A stretch of DNA of 64,000 bases from Sphingobium sp. WTD-1 (GCF_030128825.1 NZ_CP119127.1:4143501-4207500); one strand, 5' to 3'. Counted from the first letter of the stretch, positions 47,556-56,615 are shown. Notes: a model not told the origin generated them from the sequence alone. Made by a program: numbers and translations.

Positions 47556-48287
47556 ATGGTTCCATTGAGCAAGCGGTTGTTTGCCGAATGTTTCGGTACA
47601 TTCTGGCTGGTGTTCGGCGGGTGCGGCAGCGCCGTGCTGGCGGCGGCCTTTCCCGATGTCGGCATCGGCCTGCTGGGCGTGGCGCTCGCCTTCGGCCTCA
47701 CGGTGCTGACCATGGCTTTTTCCATCGGCCATATTTCGGGCTGTCACCTCAATCCGGCAGTGACGATCGGCCTATGGGCCGGCGGCCGTTTTCCGGCCCG
47801 CGACATCGCCCCCTATATCGTCGTGCAACTGGTGGGCGCGGTGATCGCAGCCGCCCTGCTGCTGTTCATCGCCAGCGGCCAGCCGGGCTATGAGCTGGCG
47901 CCCAACGGCCTGGCGGTCAATGGCTATGGCCTGCATTCGCCGGGCGGCTACACGCTCTCGTCGGGGCTGGCGATCGAGATGGTGCTGACCTTCGGCTTCC
48001 TGAGCGTCATCCTGGGCGCGACGGACAGCCGCGCGCCGGCCGGATTCGCGCCGATCGCGATCGGCCTGGCGTTGACGCTGATCCACCTGATCAGCATCCC
48101 GGTCACCAACACCTCGGTCAATCCGGCGCGCAGCACCGGCCCTGCCCTGCTGGTTGGCGGGCTGGCGCTGCAACAGCTCTGGCTGTTCTGGGTGGCACCG
48201 ATCATCGGCGCGCTGGCCGCCGGCGGCGTCTATCGCTGGCTCGCCAACGAACCGCTGCCGCCGCATGTGACGGGCGAGCATCTCTGA
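47556..48287 (+). CDS. aqpZ: Aquaporin Z (water channel), 243 aa
   Basis: Six-helix aquaporin. Both half-helix motifs are present: [14 protein letters not shown] and [14 protein letters not shown]. The water-selective filter is suggested by the family opening [21 protein letters not shown]. Start ATG 47556, with CAGGAGG 6 bases upstream; the frame is open to 47379 without a ribosome site. The 256 bases before it contain no gene that I can see. Confidence 0.95.
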   Translation: MVPLSKRLFAECFGTFWLVFGGCGSAVLAAAFPDVGIGLLGVALAFGLTVLTMAFSIGHISGCHLNPAVTIGLWAGGRFPARDIAPYIVVQLVGAVIAAALLLFIASGQPGYELAPNGLAVNGYGLHSPGGYTLSSGLAIEMVLTFGFLSVILGATDSRAPAGFAPIAIGLALTLIHLISIPVTNTSVNPARSTGPALLVGGLALQQLWLFWVAPIIGALAAGGVYRWLANEPLPPHVTGEHL

Positions 48288-48386
48288 AACGAATCGTCAC
48301 GGGCCGATGCCGCTGGTGTCGGCCCGCTGGCCTGTATCGATATGGGGAAAATGATCGCCTGGCGATCGGATCACTTCGCAATGAAG

Positions 48387-48463
<77 letters not shown>

Positions 48464-48543
48464 GCAGGGTGGCATCCTATTATGGCACTGAGCCATCAGA
48501 CGATGCAAATCTGTTTTCCATTCCGCTTTCCGGTCAAGGAAAG

Positions 48544-48620
<77 letters not shown>

Positions 48621-48661
48621 GTTTGGTGTGGGCGGCCGTCTATGCGGGTCCGGCCAAGCTG

Positions 48662-49867
48662 TCAACCGCCCTCGCCATCAGTTTCTTCACTTGTTGCATT
48701 TTCTTTGCGGCGGCTGACCGTCAGCGTCCCCTGTTCGAACAGGAAACCGGCGATATCCGGGGTGCCCGCGGCGGCCACGACCGTCTGCACGATGATGAGC
48801 AAAGGCACGCCGAGCAGCGCACCGGGCGTCCCCCATACCCAGCCCCAGAAGGTCAGCGAGACGAGAATCAGCAGCGGGTTCATCGTCAGCCGACGGCCAA
48901 GGATGGTGGGCGTGATGACATTGGCCTCCACCAGATGGAAGCCGATCTGAAGAAAGGCCGGCAGCAGCGCCGTCCAGACATCGTCGAACACCATCAGGCC
49001 GCCCAGCGCCAGCAGCAGCGCCGCCAGCATCGGCCCGAAATAGGGAATGAAGTTGAGCAAGGCGACGATACCGCCCCACATCCAGGGCGATGGCATGCCG
49101 ATCAGCCACAGCGCCAGCGCCACGGCGAGGCCGAGGCACAGGTTGATGGTGGCGATCGTCATCACATAGGCGGAGGTCGCGTCGACCACATTCTGGATCA
49201 CCCGCGCGACTGCCATGGCGCCGTCGAAACTGCCCCGGCTGTTGATCGTGCGGCGGCGCAGCCGGGTCCAGCCGGCAAGGAAGAAATAGATGATGAGCAG
49301 GGCGAACACCATCTGGATGATCGCCGACGGGGCGGAGGCGGCGGCGAACTGCAACAGCGATCCGGGCGTTTCCACCGCCGCCCGGTGCGCGACGGATGCC
49401 GGTCCCGCGACCAGCATCTGCACGGTTTCGTCGACAAATCGCTGGGCCTGCGAATAGAAATCGATGAGCGGCGCCAGCGTCGCCTGAATCTTGGGCAGGC
49501 GTTCGGGCAGGATGCGGAACCAGTCGGTCGCCGGCACGACGATCAGCACCAGCGCGGTGTTGGCGACACTGAGGAACGCGATGACTGCCAGCAACGCCGA
49601 CAGGCCCGAGGGCAGCCCGCGCCGCTCCAGCCATTCGAGCAGCGGTACCAGCGCGATCGCGATCACCAAAGCAGCCGTCAGCGGCAGGAAGAACTCGGCG
49701 CCCGCGCGCAGGGCGAAGGGCAAGGCCAGCAACAGGCCGACGCCCGAGGACAAGGCGATCGACGCCAGCAAGCGGTCGCGCCGCCGATTGACTTCCAGTT
49801 CCTCGTTGGTGGTCACGCCCTGTCCGTCCCCTGTGCATTCGCCATGTTGCTCTGCACCCGAGGCCAT
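48662..49867 (-). CDS. AI-2E family transporter (PerM-like), 401 aa
   Basis: Inner-membrane protein of the TqsA/PerM family; members have been linked to autoinducer export or ion/proton exchange, so the substrate is open. About eight helices: LLASIALSSGVGLLLALPFAL, AALVIAIALVPLLEWL, LLAVIAFLSVANTALVLIVVP, a central periplasmic helical part, IIQMVFALLIIYFFLAG, and the signature LLNFIPYFGPMLAALLLALGG with the LVEANVITPTILGRRL segment. A GTG at 49816 (VTTNEELEVNRR) is an equally plausible start because no ribosome site precedes ATG 49867. Confidence 0.88.
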   Translation of the reverse strand: MASGAEQHGECTGDGQGVTTNEELEVNRRRDRLLASIALSSGVGLLLALPFALRAGAEFFLPLTAALVIAIALVPLLEWLERRGLPSGLSALLAVIAFLSVANTALVLIVVPATDWFRILPERLPKIQATLAPLIDFYSQAQRFVDETVQMLVAGPASVAHRAAVETPGSLLQFAAASAPSAIIQMVFALLIIYFFLAGWTRLRRRTINSRGSFDGAMAVARVIQNVVDATSAYVMTIATINLCLGLAVALALWLIGMPSPWMWGGIVALLNFIPYFGPMLAALLLALGGLMVFDDVWTALLPAFLQIGFHLVEANVITPTILGRRLTMNPLLILVSLTFWGWVWGTPGALLGVPLLIIVQTVVAAAGTPDIAGFLFEQGTLTVSRRKENATSEETDGEGG

Positions 49868-49980
49868 TGCGGGTCAAATGACATCGACCGACAAGCCGCC
49901 AGAGACGGAAAATGGCGGATTAACTAAATATTCGGCGATGCCAGTCAGGATCTCGTCCCAGACGATAAGGGGGATATCGC

Positions 49981-50457
49981 ATGGCATTGGGGCGCCTGGC
50001 CTGGATCGGCTTGCTGGCTGCAGGGACGATACCGTCTGCCCTGCTCGCCCAGCATCCCGACATGCGGCTGGATAGTCGCATGTTCGTGGAACGGGTGCAG
50101 ACCGACATCAACGGCCGCGCCCGACGCATCGTCGCCAGCCCCGATCGCCGCCAGCCCGGCGACCAGATGATTTTCATCGTCGACTGGCGCAACACCGGAC
50201 AACGCCCGGTGCGCGGCTATAGCCTGATCCGGGCCGTGCCGCGCGGCACCACGCTCGACCTGTCCGATCCGACCATGCAGGTGTCGGCCGATGGCGGCCA
50301 GCATTGGGGCCGGATCGACCAGCTCTGGCTGCCGACACCGCTGGGCGGCACGCGCCGCGCGATCGCGTCCGACATCACCCATGTGCGCTGGCTGCTGGCG
50401 GACGAAATCCCGCCGGGCGAGAGCGGCCGGCTGAGCTATCGCCTGATAACCCGCTAA
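49981..50457 (+). CDS. Exported hypothetical protein (DUF11-like), 158 aa
   Basis: Periplasmic protein with a signal peptide (LAWIGLLAAGTIPSALLAQ). The mature part is beta-rich: PGDQMIFIVDWRNTGQRPVRGYSLIRAVPRGTTLDL follows the pattern of the DUF11 conserved repeat domain (a Greek-key fold often present in surface proteins), here as one domain. Ribosome site AAGGGGG before the start. Unlike multi-repeat surface proteins it is short; function unknown. Confidence 0.75.
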   Translation: MALGRLAWIGLLAAGTIPSALLAQHPDMRLDSRMFVERVQTDINGRARRIVASPDRRQPGDQMIFIVDWRNTGQRPVRGYSLIRAVPRGTTLDLSDPTMQVSADGGQHWGRIDQLWLPTPLGGTRRAIASDITHVRWLLADEIPPGESGRLSYRLITR

Positions 50458-50529
50458 ATCCCTGATTCGGCAAAGGCTTGAGTTGATCCGTGCATCCCCA
50501 TAGAGACGGGGAGGAACGGAGACATCATT

Positions 50530-51273
50530 GTGCCCAAAGAAGGGGAACTCGCTTATCTCGCCAATACCGGCGACATCGGCCGCCAGCATTCACTGGAAAA
50601 GCCCTTTTCTGACCCACAATGCGGCCTGAACCTGGCCTCCATCGGCTATGTCATGTCGCTGTTGCCGCCGACCCCTGCCCGTATTCTCGACCTGGGCTGT
50701 GGCGGCGGATGGACCAGCATCTTCCTCGCCAAACATGGCTATCGCGTCACGGGGCAGGATATTGCGCCCGACATGATCGAGCTGGCGCGGGAAAATGCCG
50801 CGCGCCATGGGCTGGACGATCGGCTGGATTTCATCTGCGGCGATTTCGAGCAGATCGGCGACCAAGGGCGGTTCGACGCCGCGATCTTCTTCGATTCCCT
50901 GCATCATGCCGAGGATGAGGCACTCGCGATCCGGGCAGCTTGGGCAGCGCTGAAGCCGGGCGGCTTGCTGATCACCCATGAGCCGGGCGAAGGCCATGCG
51001 ACCCATCCCGATTCGATCGAGGCGATGCGGCTTTATGGCGTCACCGAACGCGACATGCCGCCGCACCTGATCATTGCGCGGGGACGCGAGGCGGGCTTCA
51101 CCCAATATCGGGTGCTGCCGCTGCCGCAATATCTCCACCATCTTTTCTACGAAGATAATCGCTATCTGCGCCAGCGGCTCAGCCAGCGTTACTGGCGGCG
51201 GGTCGGGCGAATATTGCGATTGATATTCCGCCCAGACCTGCGGCGCGGGGCGATCGTCGTCCTGACGAAATAG
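50530..51273 (+). CDS. Class I SAM-dependent methyltransferase, GTG start, 247 aa
   Basis: Rossmann-fold methyltransferase; substrate unknown. Motif I is ILDLGCGGGWTSIFLAKHGY, motif post-I RVTGQDIAPDMIELARENAA, then FICGDFEQIG, FDAAIFFDSLHH and LKPGGLLITHEPGEGH. The C-terminal 60 residues (LPLPQYLHHLFYEDNRYLRQ) are basic and could bind a membrane or lipid substrate. GTG at 50530 with CGGAG 8 bases upstream. Convergent with the bkd operon; a hairpin overlaps its stop. Confidence 0.88.
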   Translation: MPKEGELAYLANTGDIGRQHSLEKPFSDPQCGLNLASIGYVMSLLPPTPARILDLGCGGGWTSIFLAKHGYRVTGQDIAPDMIELARENAARHGLDDRLDFICGDFEQIGDQGRFDAAIFFDSLHHAEDEALAIRAAWAALKPGGLLITHEPGEGHATHPDSIEAMRLYGVTERDMPPHLIIARGREAGFTQYRVLPLPQYLHHLFYEDNRYLRQRLSQRYWRRVGRILRLIFRPDLRRGAIVVLTK

Positions 51274-51300
51274 GGCCTGGCGGCATCCCGCCCGGCCCTA
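51271..51300. terminator. Hairpin between convergent methyltransferase and bkd E2 genes
   Basis: TAGGGCC (51271-51277) and GGCCCTA (51294-51300) pair, with inner GCGG/CCGC. The methyltransferase stop is part of the left arm. No T-run follows, so efficiency is uncertain. Confidence 0.5.
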
Positions 51301-51306
51301 TCATGC

Positions 51307-52632
51307 TCAGCCCTCGAACAGCAGAACCGGCGTTTCCAGCAGCTTGCGCACGGCCTGGACGAAGCTCGCCGCGTCCCAGCCGTCGACCACGCGATGGTCG
51401 CAGCTGATCGACAGGTTCATCAGCTTCGCCGCGACGATCTCCTTGCCCCGAAACATCGGACGCTCGATCACGCGGTTGGGGCCAATGATCGCCACTTCGG
51501 GCCGGTTGATGACCGGGGTGGTGGCAATGCCGCCGAGCGGGCCGAGCGAGGTCAGGGTCAGGGTAGAACCGGACAGTTCGGCCGATGTCGCCTTGCCGCT
51601 GCGCGCGGCGTCGGCGAGGCGGCGGATCTCGGTCGCGAGTTGCCAGACATTCTTGTCCTGCGCGTCGCGAATCACCGGCACCATCAGCCCCGCCTCGGTC
51701 TGCGTCGCCATGCCGAGGTGAACGGCACCATGGCGCGTCACCACGCCCGCCTCGTCATCATAACGGGCGTTGAGCATCGGGAAGTCGGGCAGCGTCTTGC
51801 AGATCGCCACGATCAGCAGCGGCAGCATGGTCAGCTTTGGCCGATCGCCGCGATGGGCGTTGAGTTGCGCCCGCGCCTCCTCCAGCGCGGTGACGTCAAT
51901 TTCCTCGACATAGGTGAAGTGCGGGATGTGGCGCTTGGACGCGGCCATATTCTCGGCAATGCGGCGGCGCATGCCGATCACCTTCACCTGCTCGTCGGGG
52001 CGCGGTGCCGCGCGGCCGGCCGGGCGATAGCCCTGCCCCGAACCGTAGAGCAGATAGGCGTCGAGATCGGCGTGGCGGATATGGTCGCCATTGGGCTTCA
52101 CCAGCGCGAGGTCGATGCCCAGTTCCCTGGCGCGTGCGCGGACGGCGGGGGAGGCAAGGATGGCGCTATCCTCCCTGGCACGGGGAGGGGGACCAGCCGC
52201 AGGCTGGTGGAGGGGGCTGTCCGCTTTCGCAAGCTGGGGCGTGATGGCCGGTTCTTCGACGGGCGCGTCCAGCGGCGCCCCCCCTCCACCATTCGCTTCG
52301 CGAACGGTCCCCCTCCCCGTATCGGGGAGGAACGGGGTCTCGGCCTCGACCGTTTCGACCAACGGCACGGGCGCGTCAGCCGCCCCCTCGCCTTCTGTCT
52401 CGATCTCCACCAGCATCGATCCGATCGACACCTGATCGCCGGGTTCACCCGCCAGACGCACGACGGTGCCCGCGACCGGGCTTTCCATCTCGACCGTCGC
52501 CTTGTCTGTCATCATGTCGGCAATCGGCTGGTCTTCCTCGACCCGGTCCCCGACCTGGACATGCCAGCCGACAATCTCCGCCTGCGCAATGCCTTCGCCG
52601 ATGTCCGGCAGTTTGAATGTGAAAAGAGCCAT
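51307..52632 (-). CDS. Branched-chain 2-oxoacid dehydrogenase E2 (lipoamide acyltransferase), 441 aa
   Basis: Core acyltransferase of the branched-chain 2-oxoacid dehydrogenase complex, making isobutyryl-, isovaleryl- or 2-methylbutyryl-CoA. Domains: lipoyl domain 1-80 with the lipoylated Lys44 in MMTDKATVEMESP; a long linker 81-157; the E1/E3-binding domain at about 158-195 (SPAVRARARELGIDLALVK); a second linker; and the catalytic core, with SCDHRVVDGWDAASF holding the catalytic His and Asp. Start 52632 (MALFTFKLPDIGEG) has GGAGG 5 bases upstream. The linker contains two REP-type elements translated in frame. Last gene of the operon after E1alpha and E1beta; no E3 gene follows here. Confidence 0.95.
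   Translation of the reverse strand: MALFTFKLPDIGEGIAQAEIVGWHVQVGDRVEEDQPIADMMTDKATVEMESPVAGTVVRLAGEPGDQVSIGSMLVEIETEGEGAADAPVPLVETVEAETPFLPDTGRGTVREANGGGGAPLDAPVEEPAITPQLAKADSPLHQPAAGPPPRAREDSAILASPAVRARARELGIDLALVKPNGDHIRHADLDAYLLYGSGQGYRPAGRAAPRPDEQVKVIGMRRRIAENMAASKRHIPHFTYVEEIDVTALEEARAQLNAHRGDRPKLTMLPLLIVAICKTLPDFPMLNARYDDEAGVVTRHGAVHLGMATQTEAGLMVPVIRDAQDKNVWQLATEIRRLADAARSGKATSAELSGSTLTLTSLGPLGGIATTPVINRPEVAIIGPNRVIERPMFRGKEIVAAKLMNLSISCDHRVVDGWDAASFVQAVRKLLETPVLLFEG
52168..52218. repeat. REP-type palindromic element inside E2 linker, copy A
   Basis: Read on the minus strand it runs CCCCCTCCACCA, a small hairpin (ACCAGCC/GGCTGGT, 52192-52208 on plus), GGTCCCCCTCCCCGT, then a second hairpin ending GGGAGGA. 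It shares these blocks with copy B but in opposite orientation. It encodes residues of about 139-155 (ADSPLHQPAAGPPPRARED). Confidence 0.75.
52274..52332. repeat. REP-type palindromic element inside E2 linker, copy B
   Basis: On the plus strand it runs CCCCCTCCACCA, hairpin ACCATTCGC/GCGAACGGT (52288-52308), GGTCCCCCTCCCCGT and a perfect 8-bp hairpin CCTCCCCG/CGGGGAGG (52312-52330). It encodes E2 residues of about 101-119 (LPDTGRGTVREANGGGGAP). Confidence 0.78.
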
Positions 52633-52726
52633 TACATCCTCCCCCGTTCGTGCAGGGGCGTAGGAATGATCTGGCAAATATCGTGCATGGCACGAACGGA
52701 ACAGGGAGGTGTAACGACCATAGCCC

Positions 52727-53788
52727 TCAGTCCTTCATGATCTTGTTGATGGCTTCGCGGATGCGCACGGGGCCGGGGAAATAGGCCCATTCCAGACTAT
52801 GCGGATAGGGCGTGTCGAAGCCGGTGACGCGCTCGATCGGCGCTTCGAGATGGTAGAAGCAGCGCTCCTGCACCAGCGCCGACAGTTCGGCGCCAAAGCC
52901 GCTGGTCCGCGTTGCTTCGTGCACGATCAGACAGCGGCCGGTCTTCCTGACCGAGACCTCGATCGTGTCGATGTCGAGCGGCACCAGGCTGCGCAGGTCG
53001 ACGATTTCGGCATCGATGCCCAGCTTCGCCACGGTATTCTCGACCACATGGACCATCGTGCCATAGCAGAGGATGGTCAGCGCCGCGCCGGGACGGGCGA
53101 TGCGCGCCTTGCCGAGATCGATGCGATAATAGCCCTGCGGCACCTGCGCATCTGCATGGCCCGCCCAGCTCTTGGCCGGCGTGTCATAATGGCCATCGAA
53201 CGGGCCGTTATAGATGCGCTTGGGCTCGAAGAAGATGACCGGGTCATTATCCTCGATCGCCGCGATCAGCAGGCCCTTGGCATCATAGGGGGTGGACGGG
53301 ATCACCGTCTTGACCCCGGACACATGGGTGAAGATGCCTTCCGGGCTCTGGCTGTGGGTCTGGCCGCCGAAGATGCCGCCGCCAAAGGGCGAGCGCACCG
53401 TCATCGGCGAGATGAACTCGCCGGCCGAGCGATAGCGCAGCCGTGCCGCCTCGCTCACCAACTGGTCGAGCGCGGGGTAAATATAGTCGGCGAACTGGAT
53501 TTCCGGCACCGGCCGCAGGCCATAGGCGCCCATGCCGACCGCGACGCCGATGATGCCGCATTCGGTGATCGGCGTGTCGAACACCCGGTTCTTGCCATAT
53601 TTCTGCTGCAGGCCGGCGGTGGCGCGGAACACGCCGCCGAAATAGCCGACATCCTCGCCCATCACCACGACATCGGGGTCGCGGCCCATCATCACGTCCA
53701 GCGCGCTGTTGATCGCCTGGATCATGTTCATCTGGACGGGTTCGTCCTGGCCGCCGGTAACGGCCGTTTCCATGCCCATGTCGTTCAC
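52727..53788 (-). CDS. Branched-chain 2-oxoacid dehydrogenase E1 beta, 353 aa
   Basis: Beta subunit of the decarboxylase component. Motifs: MNMIQAINSALDVMMGRDP, VVVMGEDVGYFGGVFRAT, FDTPITECGIIGVAVGMGAYG, GGGIFGGQTHSQSPEG, and the C-terminal VTGFDTPYPHSLEWAYFPG. I take GTG 53788, whose GTGA overlaps the E1alpha stop; ATG at 53779 or 53773 are alternatives that shorten it by a few residues. The long open frame to 54052 is read-through of E1alpha in another frame. Confidence 0.93.
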   Translation of the reverse strand: MNDMGMETAVTGGQDEPVQMNMIQAINSALDVMMGRDPDVVVMGEDVGYFGGVFRATAGLQQKYGKNRVFDTPITECGIIGVAVGMGAYGLRPVPEIQFADYIYPALDQLVSEAARLRYRSAGEFISPMTVRSPFGGGIFGGQTHSQSPEGIFTHVSGVKTVIPSTPYDAKGLLIAAIEDNDPVIFFEPKRIYNGPFDGHYDTPAKSWAGHADAQVPQGYYRIDLGKARIARPGAALTILCYGTMVHVVENTVAKLGIDAEIVDLRSLVPLDIDTIEVSVRKTGRCLIVHEATRTSGFGAELSALVQERCFYHLEAPIERVTGFDTPYPHSLEWAYFPGPVRIREAINKIMKD

Positions 53789-55080
53789 AGCCCTGCCGCC
53801 TTCCATTCGTCCAGCATCTGCTGCTGCTGTTCTTTCAGGTGCCAGGGCATGTCCTCGAACACGTCCTGGAACATGCTTTCCATCGGATGGTGAAGGCCAT
53901 GGCCCAATATGCCGTTCTTTTCCGCCTCGCGCGCGGCGTCGCGGACCATCTCGGCCAGTTCCTGGTCCATCGCGGCGTGCCGCTCCTCGTCCCAGATGCC
54001 CAGCGTGATGCAATGCTGTTTCAGCCGCGCAATCGGATCGCCGAGCGGCCATTTGCTGCTTTCCTCGGCCGAGCGATAGGCGGTCGGATCGTCGGATGTG
54101 CTATGCCCTTCGACGCGATAGGTGAAATGTTCGATCAGGGTCGGGCCGCCATTGGCGCGGGCGCGGTCGGCGGCCCAGCGGGTGGCGGCATAGACGGCGA
54201 GCACGTCATTGCCGTCGACGCGCAGCCCGGCAATGCCATAGCCGATCGCGCGCGCGGCGAAGGTGGTCGCCTCCGCCCCGGCAAAGCCGGAGAAGCTGCT
54301 GATCGCCCACTGGTTGTTCACCACATTCATGATGACCGGGGCGCGATAGACGCTGGCGAAGGTGCAGGCCGAATGGAAGTCGCCCTCCGCCGTGGAGCCC
54401 TCGCCACACCAGGTGGCGGCGATGCGGGTATCGCCCTTGGCCGCGCTCGCCATCGCCCAGCCCACCGCCTGGGGATATTGGGTGGTGAGGTTGCCGGAGA
54501 TGGAGAAGAAGCCGGCCTCCCGCGCCGAATACATGATCGGCAGCTGGCGCCCCTTCATCCGGTCGCCCTTGTTCGAGTAGATCTGGTTCATCATGTCGAC
54601 GATGGACCAGTCGCGCGCGATCAATATGCCCTGCTGGCGGTAGGAGGGGAAGCACATGTCGTCGCGCGACAGGGCAAGCGCAGCGCCGATCGACACCGCC
54701 TCCTCACCGGTCGACTTCATGTAGAAGCTGGTCTTGCCCTGGCGCTGGGCGCGGAACATGCGGCCGTCAAAGGCGCGGGTCAGCGCCATGTAGCGCAGCA
54801 TCTTGAGCAGCGTGTCGGCCGGCAGCTTGGGATCCCAGGCGCCGACCGCATGGCCATCCTCATCCAGCACACGGACCAGCCCATAGGCGAAGTCACGCAT
54901 CTGCGAAGGGTGGGTCGCCTCGTCCGGGCGCGGTGCCGCGTCGGCCGCGGGAATGTCGAAATGGGTGAAGTCCGCGCTCTCGCCGGGCCGCGCGGGCGGC
55001 TCGGGCACATGCAGCTGCAGCGGCGGCAGGTTGCGTCCCTGCCCGTCCGTCACAGCGCCGGATTCGATCGAATCGGTCAT
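53785..55080 (-). CDS. Branched-chain 2-oxoacid dehydrogenase E1 alpha, 431 aa
   Basis: Thiamine-diphosphate subunit of the decarboxylase. Motifs: RAFDGRMFRAQRQGKTSFYM, STGEEAVSIGAALAL, WCGEGSTAEGDFHSACTFAS (the thiamine-binding GxGSTxEGDFH), NNQWAISSF, TYRVEGHSTSDDPTAYR with the phosphorylation-loop-like segment. The first 70 residues are an extended lead typical of this bacterial form. Start 55080 with AGGAGG 4 bases upstream; the in-frame ATG at 55122 lies in the regulatory repeats. First gene of the operon. Confidence 0.95.
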   Translation of the reverse strand: MTDSIESGAVTDGQGRNLPPLQLHVPEPPARPGESADFTHFDIPAADAAPRPDEATHPSQMRDFAYGLVRVLDEDGHAVGAWDPKLPADTLLKMLRYMALTRAFDGRMFRAQRQGKTSFYMKSTGEEAVSIGAALALSRDDMCFPSYRQQGILIARDWSIVDMMNQIYSNKGDRMKGRQLPIMYSAREAGFFSISGNLTTQYPQAVGWAMASAAKGDTRIAATWCGEGSTAEGDFHSACTFASVYRAPVIMNVVNNQWAISSFSGFAGAEATTFAARAIGYGIAGLRVDGNDVLAVYAATRWAADRARANGGPTLIEHFTYRVEGHSTSDDPTAYRSAEESSKWPLGDPIARLKQHCITLGIWDEERHAAMDQELAEMVRDAAREAEKNGILGHGLHHPMESMFQDVFEDMPWHLKEQQQQMLDEWKAAGL

Positions 55081-55100
55081 CCTGCCTCCTATTGTGCGTT

Positions 55101-55132
55101 GCAATAATATTGCTTGTGGCAATTATTATATT
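55101..55132. promoter_or_regulatory. AT-rich palindrome/direct repeat upstream of the bkd operon
   Basis: GCAATAATATTGC at 55101-55113 is a perfect 13-base palindrome, and a partial copy GCAATTATTATAT follows at 55119, giving an 18-base period. It lies 20-50 bases before the E1alpha start. Branched-chain dehydrogenase operons are often controlled by Lrp/BkdR-type proteins that bind AT-rich repeats; the regulator is not in this window next to it. Confidence 0.5.
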
Positions 55133-55197
55133 TCAACGCCGCGCAAGGCAAGCCTTACTGACCCAATTCCTTTTCGCCTGTCGCCTTCGCTGTCACC

Positions 55198-56133
55198 TTA
55201 AACAGCGACGGGCGCGGAAATATGGGCCTGCGGCGCATAATCCTGCACCTCGAAATCCTCGATCTTATAGTCGAAAATGCTCGAAGGCCGGCGATTGATC
55301 CGCAGCTTTGGCGCACCCGCCGGAGTGCGGCTGATCTGCTCCTCCACCAGATCGGCATGGTTGAGATAGAGATGGACGTCGCCGCCCTGCCAGACCACCT
55401 CGCCCGGCTCCAGATCGCATTGCTGGGCCAGCATCCGGGTGATCATCGACAGGCCGAAGATGTTGAAGGCAAAGCCCAATCCCAGGTCACAGCTGCGCTG
55501 GAAGAGCAGGCCGTTGAGGCGGCCGTCGGACACCTGGAACTGATAGGTCATGTGGCAGGGCGGCAGCGCCATTTGCGCGACTTCGGCGACATTCCAGCCG
55601 GTGAAGAGCAGGCGGCGCGAGCCGGGGTTGGTGCGAATCGCATCGACCAGCGCGGCGATCTGGTTGTGGCCCTGTGCTGCCCGGCGGAACAGGCCGTCGC
55701 CGGCCGGCTCGTAGCGCGGCCAGTTCACCCATTGGGCGCCATAGACCGGGCCGAGATCGCCCCATTGCCGGGCAAAGGCTTCATCCTCGATGATTCGCGC
55801 CTCGAACGCGTCGCGGTCGATATCCTCGCCGGTCGCCTTGCGGTAGCTGTCGAGCGGCCAGTCGGTCCAGATATGGACATTCTGCTTCACCAGCTCACGG
55901 ATATTGGTGTCGCCGGTGAGGAACCACAGCATCTCGCGCGCGGCGACCTTCCAATAGACCCGCTTGGTGGTGAGCAGCGGCACCGCATGGTCCGCCAGCG
56001 AGAATCGCAGGGTCGCGCCCAGGATCGAGCGGGTGCCGACACCGGTGCGGTCGATCCGCTCGTCACCATGGCGCCAGATATGGCGCATCAGGTCGAGATA
56101 TTGCTCTTCATAATGGGGCGGCTGCGGCGACAT
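55198..56133 (-). CDS. thyA: Thymidylate synthase, 311 aa
   Basis: Makes dTMP from dUMP with methylene-THF. Motifs: RTGVGTRSILGATLRFSL, AREMLWFLTGDTNI, QWGDLGPVYGAQWVNW, MALPPCHMTYQFQV with the catalytic Cys, and CDLGLGFAFNIFGLSMITRM. Start at 56133 (MSPQPPHYEEQYLDLMRHI), since the family begins near YLDLMR. The C-terminus ends in SAPVAV as in ThyA. About 200 bases of non-coding DNA lie before it. Confidence 0.96.
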   Translation of the reverse strand: MSPQPPHYEEQYLDLMRHIWRHGDERIDRTGVGTRSILGATLRFSLADHAVPLLTTKRVYWKVAAREMLWFLTGDTNIRELVKQNVHIWTDWPLDSYRKATGEDIDRDAFEARIIEDEAFARQWGDLGPVYGAQWVNWPRYEPAGDGLFRRAAQGHNQIAALVDAIRTNPGSRRLLFTGWNVAEVAQMALPPCHMTYQFQVSDGRLNGLLFQRSCDLGLGFAFNIFGLSMITRMLAQQCDLEPGEVVWQGGDVHLYLNHADLVEEQISRTPAGAPKLRINRRPSSIFDYKIEDFEVQDYAPQAHISAPVAV

Positions 56134-56339
56134 GGCGTGCAAGGTCGATGATCCTGGGATGAGGGCGTGAGTCTGAACGTCACGCCCATGTAGCACCCCC
56201 CCTGCCCCGCTGTCCCGACCAAAGGTCGCGCCATAACGGATACGACTGCCCGCAAGGCCTGCCGCGTCCCGCCACTACGGATCATTCCGCGCCTCCGCTC
56301 ACGGCGCATTGCTGACAGGCTGTGGCCCAAGGGGGTACG

Positions 56340-56615
56340 ATGCTGACATTGGTGATTCTCGACGAGGACGGCCGGCCGCGCGACCGGCTGCACCCCGATG
56401 GCAACTGGCCCTGCCTCGTCGCGCATCTGCTGGCCAGCGATGCCCGCCGGGTCATCCTGCACCAGCAGCGTGGCACTGCCGCACCGCAGCCAGTCGACAT
56501 CGCCCTGACCCGAAGTCTGCACCGCCGGCTGCGGGCGCTCGACATTCACCTCGCCGATCATCGGATCGACACGCCGACCGGCTGTTTCAGCTTCCGCGAC
56601 GCAGGCCTTTTGTAG
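56340..56615 (+). CDS. Degenerate RadC/JAB-domain protein, 91 aa
   Basis: Short protein that aligns by pattern to the C-terminal JAB (MPN+) domain of RadC/DUF2466: a VILDEDGRPRDRLHPDGN strand, ASDARRVILHQQRG, the DIALTRSLHRRLRALDIHLADH segment and the closing GCFSFRDAGLL. In active RadC-type domains the metal motif is HxHPSGxxxPSxxD; here it reads HQQRGTAAPQPVD, so the second His and the Ser are lost while the first His and final Asp remain. It is likely catalytically inactive. Start ATG 56340 has AAGGGGG just upstream; the GTG at 56322 is less likely. It precedes the tRNA-Pro gene. Confidence 0.7.
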   Translation: MLTLVILDEDGRPRDRLHPDGNWPCLVAHLLASDARRVILHQQRGTAAPQPVDIALTRSLHRRLRALDIHLADHRIDTPTGCFSFRDAGLL

